NCBI GenBank assembly: GCA_963709655.1
Contig: CAVPXF010000010.1
Coordinates: 97,449-161,448, forward strand
DNA from: Roseiarcus sp963709655
GTDB taxonomy: Bacteria > Pseudomonadota > Alphaproteobacteria > Rhizobiales > Beijerinckiaceae
DNA length: 64,000 nt
Reading direction: 5' to 3'
Positions 54,861 to 63,118 of the stretch are shown piece after piece (the stretch's first letter is position 1; every line of letters starts with the position of its first letter). Under the pieces are notes generated by a model, which saw nothing but the letters and a program-made list of their open reading frames with translations, searched no databases and was not told where the DNA came from. The position numbers and the translations under genes are program-made.

Positions 54861-56138
54861 CTACACCGCCAACGACGTGTCTTTGGTCTCGGGAACCATC
54901 AAAATTGCGGCGAGCCCAGCGAGGTTGGCCGGAATCAGATACCAGGCGGGGGACAAGGGGTCGCCCGTCTCGTGAATGAGCCACGTGACGATCGGCTGGG
55001 CGGTCGATCCGAACACTGTGACGCCCAGCGCATAAGAGAGGGACAGACCGGCGCTTCGAACCCGCGCCGGCAGGAGTTCAGGGATGAGGACGTACGTGGC
55101 GGACTGCAGGGAGCCGACCGCAGCCCCAATGGCCGTGAGGCCGAGCAAGACCGACGCGCTCTTGAACTCATTGACGATAAAGAACCACGGATAGATTGTG
55201 ATGATCGCGATGACCTTGGGCCAGATCAGAAGCGGCTTTCTTCCAATTCTGTCTGACAGCCATCCGCCGAGGAGACTGAAAACGAAAGTACAGAGCCCTG
55301 AAACCAGCGTCGCGCCGATTGCAACAGTCATCGGCATCTTGAGCGTCGTGATCGCATAAGTTGTCGTGTAAACCCCTATATAAGTGACGATCGTACCGGA
55401 GCTGATGATGACGAGCGCCAGGACGAATGGCCTGGCGTGTTTGGTGAGCAGAGACGACAGTACAGAACCGATGCTATTATGCGCGGTCGGCGCGGCCGGA
55501 TCGAAGGTCTCGGGTATCTGCAAGCGCATGACCACGGCGACCGGTACGATCAGGGTCCCGACGAGGAAAGGGATTTGCCAGCCCCAGGCTTGCATGGCCT
55601 CGGTCGAAATCGTCAACGACAGGCCGACGCCAATGGTCCCGGCAATCAAGACCGCAAGGCCCTGACTTGCGCCTTGCCAGCTCGCGTAGAGTCCACGCTG
55701 CGTCGTCGGCGCGGCCTCGACCAGGAACGAGGTCGCGGCGCCGACCTCCCCACCGAGCGCGAAGCCTTGAAGGAGCCGCGAAAGCAACACCAGGATCGGA
55801 GCGAGCACGCCGATTGTCGCATAAGGTGGGGTGAGCGCGATGACCAGCATCCCGATCGCCATAAGAGAGACGCTCAGCATCATCGCGGGTTTACGACCGG
55901 CCCGATCGGCGTAGGCGCCGATAACGGCGCCACCGACCAGGCGCGTCAGGAATCCGACGCCGAATGCGGCGACGGACAACATAAGGCTGACGTACGGATT
56001 CTTGGAGGGGAAGAAATTCTCGCCGATCAGCACGGCGAAAAACGAGTAGGACGTGAAGTCGTAGAACTCAAGGACGTTACCGGCGATCGCCGCGGCAACG
56101 CTCTTGCGGGAAATCTCTCCCTTCGGCGCGACTGACAT
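54861..56138 (-). CDS. MFS transporter, metabolite:H+ symporter type
   Basis: 425 residues from the ATG with codon 56136-56138; the longer frame to 56213 adds a non-conserved leader. Twelve helices. IAGNVLEFYDFTSYSFFAVL, AYADRAGRKPAMMLSVSLM, RLLQGFALGGEVGAATSFLV and GWLSDRIGRKPLLIW match the MHS family. AT content and codon use are slightly different from neighbours. It lies alone between the DUF302 and DUF2461 genes. Substrate unknown; a dicarboxylate or similar organic acid would be typical. Confidence 0.88.
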   Translation of the reverse strand: MSVAPKGEISRKSVAAAIAGNVLEFYDFTSYSFFAVLIGENFFPSKNPYVSLMLSVAAFGVGFLTRLVGGAVIGAYADRAGRKPAMMLSVSLMAIGMLVIALTPPYATIGVLAPILVLLSRLLQGFALGGEVGAATSFLVEAAPTTQRGLYASWQGASQGLAVLIAGTIGVGLSLTISTEAMQAWGWQIPFLVGTLIVPVAVVMRLQIPETFDPAAPTAHNSIGSVLSSLLTKHARPFVLALVIISSGTIVTYIGVYTTTYAITTLKMPMTVAIGATLVSGLCTFVFSLLGGWLSDRIGRKPLLIWPKVIAIITIYPWFFIVNEFKSASVLLGLTAIGAAVGSLQSATYVLIPELLPARVRSAGLSLSYALGVTVFGSTAQPIVTWLIHETGDPLSPAWYLIPANLAGLAAILMVPETKDTSLAV

Positions 56139-56234
56139 TGGGATCGACCCCGATCGACTTTGAGCCTGTCGAAGGTTAACACGTACCCGTAGCAAAGAAA
56201 CGAAGGACTGCAAGAGCGGCCCGAGACTCCGGCG

Positions 56235-56915
56235 TCAACGCGAATCGGCGAGCGCGTCCCAGCCCCATTGGAGCAGCGGCAGCGCATCGCCGGCGAAGGC
56301 GCAAAAGGCGTCGACCAGCCCCGGTTCGCGGGTTTCCGCCGCCGCCACGTCCCGCACGCAGATGAAATGCTTTTGCTGCAGAGCCGTCAGGATCGCCGGG
56401 TCGTCGATGGCCTCGAAGCCGCGCGGCGGGCGTTTCAGCGCGTCCTCCTCCGACAGCGCCATGCCCCGCTTGTCGAGCTTCGCGAGCATCTGCTTATAGG
56501 CCTTGGGCGCGCGCGCCGCGGCGTCGCGCAGCCTGGCCGTGAGGGGCGGATCGAGCCGGTAGAAACCAGCGGCGAAGAAGCATTCCTCGGGCGACAGGTG
56601 GAAATAGAGCACGCCGGGATCGTTCCTCGACCCCGATCGGGTCATCGCCACCCCGGCGTTGGTCTTGTACGGGTCCTTGTTCTTGGCGAAGCGCACGTCG
56701 CGGTGGATGCGGAAGGGCGACGTCTTGCGGTCGCCCTTGATCGGGATCTTCGCCCGGGCGAGCGCTGCTGCCGCGTCCTCGGCGAAATCGCCCATCGGCC
56801 CCTTGACGCAGCTTTCGTAGGTCGCCCGGTTGTCCTCGAACCATTCCTTGGTCTGATGAAAGGCCAGCGCCTTGAAGAACGGCAGCGCCTGCGGCCCAAA
56901 GCCCTCGAACGGCAT
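56235..56915 (-). CDS. DUF2461 (TIGR02453 family) protein
   Basis: 226 residues from the ATG with codon 56913-56915. FKALAFHQTKEWFEDNRATY at the N-terminus, then FRIHRDVRFAKNKDPYKTN and YFHLSPEECFFAAGFYRLDP are the family's conserved blocks. The function of the family is unknown. The frame is open upstream to 57029 without conserved sequence. Confidence 0.9.
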   Translation of the reverse strand: MPFEGFGPQALPFFKALAFHQTKEWFEDNRATYESCVKGPMGDFAEDAAAALARAKIPIKGDRKTSPFRIHRDVRFAKNKDPYKTNAGVAMTRSGSRNDPGVLYFHLSPEECFFAAGFYRLDPPLTARLRDAAARAPKAYKQMLAKLDKRGMALSEEDALKRPPRGFEAIDDPAILTALQQKHFICVRDVAAAETREPGLVDAFCAFAGDALPLLQWGWDALADSR

Positions 56916-57022
56916 GTTTGTCCCATCGCCTTGCGCGAGGCCGAATCTTAAGGAAACACGCGCGCCCGGGCAATCCCGGACCGGACCCCGAGTACTGTCG
57001 AAACGTGCTATATATATAAACA

Positions 57023-57347
57023 ATGGCAAGCAAGGCGCCCAATGACCCCATTCTCAAGCGGTTTTGCGCCGCCGTGAATGAAATCTACGGCGACCGCGTG
57101 GCCCGCGTGGTGCTGTACGGATCGCGCGCGCGGCGACGCGGAGCCCGATTCCGATTACGATGTTGCGGTGTTTCTGCGCGACATGTCCGACCGGTTTAAG
57201 GAGATGGACCGGCTTGCCGATCTCAGCACCGCTCTTCTCGACGAAACCGGCGAGTTCGTTCATGCCATGCCCTACTGCGCGGAAGTTTACAACGACGCGC
57301 GAATGCCGTTGATGCACGAAACCCCGCGGGAAGGCATTGAGCTGTGA
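57023..57347 (+). CDS. MNT-type nucleotidyltransferase (probable antitoxin), frameshifted
   Basis: The first frame reads FCAAVNEIYGDRVARVVLYG then SRAR. The second has GDAEPDSDYDVAVFLRDMSD and ends at 57347. Together they carry the GS-x(n)-DxD motif of minimal nucleotidyltransferases. Adding one CG to the CG run at about 57124-57135 gives the canonical GSRARGDAEPDSDYD, about 108 residues. A two-base change in a dinucleotide repeat could be real. The gene precedes a HEPN-like gene, the usual MNT-HEPN toxin-antitoxin order. An AT-rich stretch just upstream of the ATG may hold the promoter. Confidence 0.8.
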
Positions 57348-57683
57348 AGGCGCAAGCCGCCGCATTCCTCGAAAAGGTGCGCGGGCTTCTTGGCGAAGCC
57401 GAGACGATGCTTGGCGTTGACTCTCACCGACGCGGCCGGACGCACAGCGTATCTTGCCGGGTTCCATGCCGCCCAAGCCCTCGTCTTCGAGACGCATGAC
57501 CGTGTGTTTAAAAAGCACGCGACTGTGCAGGGCGAGTTTGGACGCCTCGTCAAAGACGATCCTCGCGTTGACATGGAGCTACGGGCGTTTCTTGGCCGCA
57601 GTTACCAACTCAAGGCCATAGCCGGGAATCAGTCACATTCAAGCTATTTGAGCTCCGCCCAAACCTGTGTAAGTCGCAAGTAG
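57347..57683 (+). pseudogene. HEPN-domain protein (probable toxin), frameshifted and truncated
   Basis: The GTG start overlaps the MNT stop. It reads KAQAAAFLEKVRGLLGEAET then MLGVD. After one extra base near 57420-57424 the chain continues as LTDAAGRTAYLAGFHAAQAL, ETHDRVFKKHATVQGEFGRL and ELRAFLGRSYQLKAIA. Then the normal HEPN C-terminus is replaced by about 20 unrelated residues. A 92-bp dispersed repeat begins 34 bp further on. Both the shift and the lost tail suggest decay. HEPN toxins are usually RNases. Confidence 0.75.
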
Positions 57684-57716
57684 CCCGCGGCGCGCCCCCT
57701 CCACCACCCTTCGGGT

Positions 57717-57808
57717 GGTCCCCCTCCCCCGTTTCGCTATCGCTACACGGGGGAGGAGAGGCGTCGGCGCCTTTCCTCCCCTGCGCGTCAGCGCGGGGGA
57801 GGGGGACC
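57717..57808. repeat. 92-bp dispersed palindromic repeat, copy 2
   Basis: It begins GGTCCCCCTCCCCCGTTTCG and ends CAGCGCGGGGGAGGGGGACC. It is the same size as the copy at 15765-15856 and matches that copy's opposite strand. Outer arms (CCACCACCCTTCGGGTGG and CGAAGCATGGTGGTGG) extend the palindrome to about 57700-57827. Confidence 0.85.
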
Positions 57809-57881
57809 ATGCGAAGCATGGTGGTGGGGGTGGCGCCCGTAGGTTGGACGCGTTGGCCGTTACGACGGACGGGATGCGTAT

Positions 57882-57934
57882 TGTAGGGGCGCGGTCGATG
57901 ATCGCGCCGGCCGGGTCAGCGACCCGGCCCTACA
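57882..57934. repeat. REP-like double dyad
   Basis: TGTAGGGGCGCGGTCGATGA at one end and its imperfect inverse, ending CAGCGACCCGGCCCTACA, at the other. Same family as 54254-54301. It lies just downstream of the methyltransferase gene. Confidence 0.8.
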
Positions 57935-57961
57935 GGGCGGCGCCAAGCGGCAGATTGCCCG

Positions 57962-58523
57962 CTACGACTTCTGCAGGACCGCGGCGCGGCTCGCGGCGAC
58001 GGTCGGCCTGTCGACGGCGGCGAGACCGGCCTCGGCGGCGAGCGCGAGTTCCTTTGCGAACGCGTGCTGGCTGACGTGACCCGCGGGCTCGGCCAGGAGC
58101 ATCTTGGCCCCCGGCTTCATCGCGCGCGCGGCTTCGGCGAAGAAGGTCGCCGCCGAAGGCAATTCATGGACGACGGCAAAGGCCAGGACGAAATCGACCG
58201 CGCCTTCCCACCCTTCGAGCGCCATCGTCGACTCCGGCGCGACCCGCGCCTCGATCCGGTCGAGGAGCCCGGCCCGCTCCGCCCGCCGCTTGAGCCCCGC
58301 GATCATGTTCGGCTGGACGTCGATGGCGATTACCCGACCTCGCGGTCCGACCAGCCGCGCAAGCTCAAGCGTGAAGAAGCCCATTCCGGGACCCGGCTCG
58401 AGCGACGATCATTCCGGCGCTGACCAGCGGCTGAAGGATGCGGGCGGGATCCTGCCTGAGCTTGCGGACCGGGCTCGCCAGGAAGTAGCCGGCCCACCAG
58501 GGGCATACGTGGCGTCCGGACAT
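57962..58523 (-). CDS. Class I SAM-dependent methyltransferase, frameshifted near 58403
   Basis: The N-terminal frame reads SGRHVCPWWAGYFLASPVRK and QPLVSAGMIV. The next frame continues with GMGFFTLELARLVGPRGRVI, IDVQPNMIAGLKRRAERAGL and LAFAVVHELPSAATFFAEAA. Removing one base near 58403 (GTCGCTCGAG) joins them as VLEPGPGMGFFTLE, the SAM-binding glycine motif. The total is about 186 residues. The shift is not at a GANTC site. Substrate unknown. It lies downstream of pncB on the same strand. Confidence 0.82.
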
Positions 58524-58553
58524 TGCGGGTAACTTCCTGGCCGTCTCTTTACG

Positions 58554-58594
58554 CCTCATCCTGATCCGAGCTTGATCCGGGGATCAGGATGAGG
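58554..58594. repeat. Inverted repeat between pncB and the methyltransferase
   Basis: CCTCATCCTGATCC and GGATCAGGATGAGG, a perfect 14-bp stem with a 13-base loop. It could end the pncB transcript or be a REP-type palindrome; there is no T-run on the minus strand. Confidence 0.6.
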
Positions 58595-58643
58595 GCCAAG
58601 TGCGACGGCTATGCGCGAGCTGCGCTCCGCGCATTGACCGAGG

Positions 58644-59957
58644 TCAAACTTCGACCGGCTGCTTCGTCATGCCGTTGACGCCGAATACGCCCTGGTAGCG
58701 CTCGATCTCCTCCGGCGAGCCCAGCGCCTTGTTGGGATTGTCCGAGAGCTTGACCGCCGGCCTTCCGTCGACCTCTACCACCTTGCAGACGAGCGAGATC
58801 GCCTTGAGCTGGCCGTCCGCCCCCGCCGGCGCGCAGCCGAGGAAATCGTTGGTGAGATTGGTGCCCCAGCCGAACGACAGGTTGACTTCGCCGCGCAGCG
58901 CCCGCGCGGCCTCCTCGATCGCATCGATGTCCATCGCGTCGGAGAGCACCATCAGCTTTTCGGATGGATCCCGGCCGCGCGCCTTCCACCAGTCGATCAG
59001 CTCGCGCGAGGCCTCGATCGGCGGCTTGGAATCGGGACGGGCGCCTTTCCAGTCGGCGACCCAGTCCGGCGCGTTGCGCAGGAAGGCGGTGGTGCCGAAG
59101 CAGTCGGGCAGGACGACCAAGAGGTTGCCGCCGTACATGGTCGCCCAGTCGCGCAGGACCGCGTAGGGCGCCTGGCGCAGTTCCGCTTCGTCGCGGGCGA
59201 CCGCGGCATAGACCATCGGCAGCTCGTGGGCGTTGGTGCCGATCGCCTCGAGGCCGGTGTCCATCGCGTGCTTGACGTTCGAGGTGCCGATGAAGCTGGC
59301 GCCGAGGCCCTCCTGCAAGGCTTCGACGCACCAGCGCTGCCATAAAAAGCCGTGCCGGCGGCGGGTGCCGAAGTCCGACACCCTGAGCGGCCCCTCGCGC
59401 GCCAGTGTTCTCAGCCGCTCGACCTTCGACCACAGCTTGGCCTTGGCGCGGGCGTAGAGCACGTCGAGGTCGAACCGGCTCATCCCCCGCATCGCCGCCC
59501 GCGCCCTGAGTTCGTTGATGATGGCGAGCGCGGGAATCTCCCACATGGTCGTCTCGCACCAGGGACCTGAGAAGGTCAGCTCGTACTGGCCGTCGCGCTG
59601 GGTCAGCTCGTAGTCGGGCAGGCGAAATTTCGCGAGCCACTCCATGAACCCGGGCTCGAAAATCTGCCGCGTCCCGTAAAAGGTGTTGCCCGCCAGCCAG
59701 ATCAGCTCGTTCTTGGCAAACCTCAAGGTGCGGGCGTGATCGAGCTGGTCGATCAGCTCGCGCTCGTCGACGATCTCGGCGAGCCGGATCGAGGCGGTGC
59801 GATTGATGAGCTGGAAGGTCACCCGGCGTTCGCGGTGCATCTTCCAGATCATCTGCAGCATCAGGAGTTTGTAGAAATCGGTGTCGAGCAGCGTCCGGAT
59901 CGCGGGGTCGATCCGGAAGGCGTGATTGTAAACGCGGGTTGCGATGTCCGTGGCCAT
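58644..59957 (-). CDS. pncB: Nicotinate phosphoribosyltransferase
   Basis: 437 residues, intact. It makes nicotinate mononucleotide from nicotinate and PRPP for NAD salvage. TLLDTDFYKLLMLQMIWKMH near the N-terminus, RLSDFGTRRRHGFLWQR-like phosphate-site sequence (RVSDFGTRRRHGF), FIGTSNVKHAMDTGLEAIGT, and NLSFGWGTNLTNDFLG with KLSDNPNKALGS are all PncB marks. The initiator region at 59957 is typical. Divergent from lutA with about 75 bp between starts. Confidence 0.95.
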   Translation of the reverse strand: MATDIATRVYNHAFRIDPAIRTLLDTDFYKLLMLQMIWKMHRERRVTFQLINRTASIRLAEIVDERELIDQLDHARTLRFAKNELIWLAGNTFYGTRQIFEPGFMEWLAKFRLPDYELTQRDGQYELTFSGPWCETTMWEIPALAIINELRARAAMRGMSRFDLDVLYARAKAKLWSKVERLRTLAREGPLRVSDFGTRRRHGFLWQRWCVEALQEGLGASFIGTSNVKHAMDTGLEAIGTNAHELPMVYAAVARDEAELRQAPYAVLRDWATMYGGNLLVVLPDCFGTTAFLRNAPDWVADWKGARPDSKPPIEASRELIDWWKARGRDPSEKLMVLSDAMDIDAIEEAARALRGEVNLSFGWGTNLTNDFLGCAPAGADGQLKAISLVCKVVEVDGRPAVKLSDNPNKALGSPEEIERYQGVFGVNGMTKQPVEV

Positions 59958-60032
59958 TGTGCGACCTTAGGGGGCCGCTCGGGAGGCGACAAGGGCGGGT
60001 CGAGGCGTGCGAGGGAGGATTCCGGGCCAATT

Positions 60033-60830
60033 ATGACTGCAAGCGCTCTCGAAGGCCGCGGACATTCCCCCCGCGTAGGCCTGTTCGTCACCTGCCTCGT
60101 CGACCTGATGCGCCCGACCGTCGGCTTCGCCGCCGTCAAGCTCATCGAGGACGCGGGCTGCAGGGTGGTCGTCCCGGCCCAGACCTGCTGCGGCCAGCCT
60201 GCCTACAATTCGGGCGATCGGACGACGACCATGGCGCTGGCGCGCCAGGCGATCGAGGCCTTCGCCGATTGCGACTATGTCGTCACGCCGAGCGGCTCGT
60301 GCGGCGGCATGCTGATCAAGCATTACCCGGAGCTCTTCGCCGGGGAGCCCGAAATGGCGCAAAAAGCCGAGCGCTTCGCCGAAAAGACGCATGAGCTGGT
60401 GAGCTTTCTCACCGATGTGCTCGGCGTCGAGCGGGTTTCGGCGCGGTTCGACGGAACGGTCGCCTATCACGATTCCTGCGCGGGCCTCAGAGAGCTCGGC
60501 GTCAGGGCGCAACCGCGACGCCTCCTCGAGAGCGTCGAAGGCCTGAGCCTGGTCGAGCTCGACGAGGCCGAGACCTGCTGCGGCTTCGGCGGCCTGTTCG
60601 CCGCAAAGTACGGCGAATTGTCCGACGCGATCGTGTCTCGCAAGGCCGACGACATCCGCAAGTCCGCGGCCGGGACGGTGCTCGCCGGCGACCTCGGCTG
60701 CCTTCTGAACATGGCGGGCAAGCTTCAGCGCGCCAATTCTCCGGTCAAGGCGCGGCATGTCGCGGAGGTGCTGGCCGGGATGGCGGACGGGCCGGCGATC
60801 GGCGAGCCGCAGACCGAGGGCCGGCGATGA
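60033..60830 (+). CDS. lutA: Lactate utilization protein A (Fe-S oxidoreductase)
   Basis: 265 residues with two CCG domains: VVVPAQTCCGQPAYNSGD (about 50) and ELDEAETCCGFGGLFAAKYG (about 185). These bind an Fe-S cluster or cofactor in LutA/GlcF/HdrB-type proteins. It works with LutB and LutC to oxidise L-lactate to pyruvate. The stop overlaps the lutB ATG by four bases (ATGA). The ATG at 60033 begins the conserved chain. Confidence 0.93.
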   Translation: MTASALEGRGHSPRVGLFVTCLVDLMRPTVGFAAVKLIEDAGCRVVVPAQTCCGQPAYNSGDRTTTMALARQAIEAFADCDYVVTPSGSCGGMLIKHYPELFAGEPEMAQKAERFAEKTHELVSFLTDVLGVERVSARFDGTVAYHDSCAGLRELGVRAQPRRLLESVEGLSLVELDEAETCCGFGGLFAAKYGELSDAIVSRKADDIRKSAAGTVLAGDLGCLLNMAGKLQRANSPVKARHVAEVLAGMADGPAIGEPQTEGRR

Positions 60831-62249
60831 CGGCCGTTCCGACCTCGTCGCGGTTCAAGGACAACGTCCACGACGCGCTGACCGACCAGCGCCTGCAGGG
60901 GGCGCTCGTCCACGCCCGCAACTTCACCGTGCGGCGCGCGGCCGCCGCCGACCGGCTGCCGGAGTTCGAGGCCTTACGCGACAGCGCCCGCGCCATCAAG
61001 GACCATACGCTCGCCCATCTCGACCTCTATCTCGAGGCCTACGAGCGCAAGGTCGCAGCAAGCGGCGGCCATGTGCACTACGCCGAGGATGCGGAGGCCG
61101 CGCGCCGGATCATCCTCGAGCTCTGCGAAAAGGTCGGCGCAAACAGCGTCACCAAGGGCAAGTCGATGATCTCGGAGGAGATCGGGCTCAATGAGGCGCT
61201 CGAGACGGCCGGGATCGAAGCCGTCGAGACCGACCTCGGCGAATACATCATCCAGCTGCGCGGCGAGACGCCGTCGCACATCATCGCCCCGGCGATCCAT
61301 GTGACGAAGCGCGACATCGAGCAGGATTTTCGCAAGGCTCACCGCGACCTGCCGCCAAACCGGGATCTCAGCCAGCCCGAGCAATTGCTCGGCGAGGCGC
61401 GCGCCGTGCTGCGGGCGAAGTTCCTCGCCGCCGACGTCGGCATCACCGGCGCGAATTTCCTCATTGCCGAAACCGGGACTTCGGTGATCGTCACCAACGA
61501 GGGCAACGGCGACCTGACCCAGATCCTGCCCGGGACGCATATCGTCATCGCCTCGATCGAGAAGATCGTCCCGACGCTCGAGGACGCCGCGCAGCTCCTG
61601 AGGGTGCTCGCCCGCTCGGCGACCGGCCAGGACGCCGCGGTCTATACGACCTTCTCGACCGGCCCGCGCCGCCCGGACGACCCGGACGGCCCATCGGACT
61701 ATCACGTCGTGATCCTCGACAACGGCCGCTCGTCGATGCTGGGGGGCGAATTCGAGGACATGCTGCGCTGCATCCGCTGCGGCGCCTGCATGAACCATTG
61801 CCCGGTCTATCAGGCGGTGGGGGGGCACGCCTACGGCTGGGTCTATCCGGGGCCGATGGGGGCGGTGCTAACGCCCTCGCTGATCGGCGTCGCCGAGGGC
61901 GGCCAGTTGCCCAACGCCTCGACCTTCTGCGGACGCTGCGAAGAGGTCTGCCCGGTGCGCATCCCGCTGCCGGATGATGCGGCGCTGGCGCGAGCGCGAA
62001 TTCGAGCCGCCCTGTCGCCGGCGCCGGTCCGATACGGCCTCGGCTTCTGGGCGTTCTTCGCCCGCCGGCCGGCGCTCTACCGCTTCGCGACCGGCCTTTT
62101 CGTCAAGGCGCTCCATCTTCTCGGACGCGGCAAGGGCGGTTCGCGCGGGCGCCGCTGGCCGCGGCTGGACAAAATACCGCGACCTCGCCGCGCCGGAGAG
62201 CTCGACCTTCCAGAGCCGGTGGCGGGCCAAAAGCGGAACGGTGAAGTAA
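60827..62249 (+). CDS. lutB: Lactate utilization protein B (frameshift near 62146)
   Basis: About 473 residues once corrected. VTKGKSMISEEIGLNEALE, GANFLIAETGTSVIVTNEGN and two ferredoxin-type clusters: CIRCGACMNHCPVY and CGRCEEVCPVRIPLPD. The uncorrected frame runs on into lutC and would give a 702-residue fusion, but the genuine LutB ending GWTKYRDLAAPESSTFQSRW then RAKSGTVK is in the next frame and stops at 62247-62249. One extra G in CGCGGGCGCC at about 62145-62149 explains the switch. It carries electrons between LutA and the other subunits. Confidence 0.92.
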
Positions 62250-62269
62250 ATGAAGAGCGGAGCGGTGAA

Positions 62270-62935
62270 ATGAACGCGCGCGACGCGGTCCTTGCCAGCG
62301 TCCGGCGCTCCGCTCGGCGGGACCGGGGCCGTGCGCCGCGCCGATCGAGGTCGAGCGCGGCTCGCCAAGGCCCCGCGGGGGTCGTGCCGCAGCGCGGCCA
62401 GGGCGACCCCGCCGCGCGCGTGGCGACGTTCAAGGCCGAGGCCGAGGGGGCGCAGGCGACGGTCGCCGAGGTCGACACGCTCGCCGACGCCCCGGCGGAG
62501 GTCGCGCGTTTCCTGCGCGCCAGCAATGCGGCCGCCACGCTTCGCATGGGGGCCGATCCCCGTCTTGCGGCGATGCCCTGGGACGGCACGGCGCTCGACA
62601 TCGCCGACGGCGCTTCGGACGGGCACGACGCCAATGCGGTGTCGATGGCGCTCGCCGGGATCGCCGAGACGGGAACGGTCGTGCTCGTCTCCGGCGCCGA
62701 CAATCCGACCACGCTCAATTTCCTGCCGGACAATCACATCGTCGTGGTGAAGCGGGAGGACGTCGTGGCGGATTATGAGGCGGCGTTCGCGCGGCTGCGC
62801 GCCGGCTATGGCAAGGGCGGCGCGCCGCGCACGGTCAATTTCGTCACCGGTCCGTCGCGCTCCGCCGACATCGAGCAGACGCTGCTGCTCGGCGCGCATG
62901 GGCCACGGCGCCTTCACATCGTGATCGCCGGTTGA
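62270..62935 (+). CDS. lutC: Lactate utilization protein C (LUD domain), two compensating shifts
   Basis: About 221 residues from the ATG at 62270. The LUD domain is clear: AMPWDGTALDIADGASDGHD, VSMALAGIAETGTVVLVSGA and NFLPDNHIVVVKREDVVADY. Residues about 13-40 are Arg-rich in the main frame but sensible in the plus-one frame (LGGTGAVRRA, ARLAKAPRG). This implies one extra base near 62311 and one missing G in the run at about 62385, restoring the frame. It pairs with LutA and LutB. Confidence 0.9.
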   Translation: MNARDAVLASVRRSARRDRGRAPRRSRSSAARQGPAGVVPQRGQGDPAARVATFKAEAEGAQATVAEVDTLADAPAEVARFLRASNAAATLRMGADPRLAAMPWDGTALDIADGASDGHDANAVSMALAGIAETGTVVLVSGADNPTTLNFLPDNHIVVVKREDVVADYEAAFARLRAGYGKGGAPRTVNFVTGPSRSADIEQTLLLGAHGPRRLHIVIAG

Positions 62936-63118
62936 AAACGGGAGCGGCCGGGGGCTCAGATGGCGCGGGCCTTGCCTGTTAACCCGCCGTTAGGGTTGAC
63001 GCACGGTCGCCGCAAGTTCGCCTTTGTGCGAATTTAGTAACCTTCGGTTGATAAATGAAAGGCAGCGGCGGGCGTGTCCAAGGGGGCGCGCCAGCGCGCC
63101 GCACGCAGGTTGCGATTG

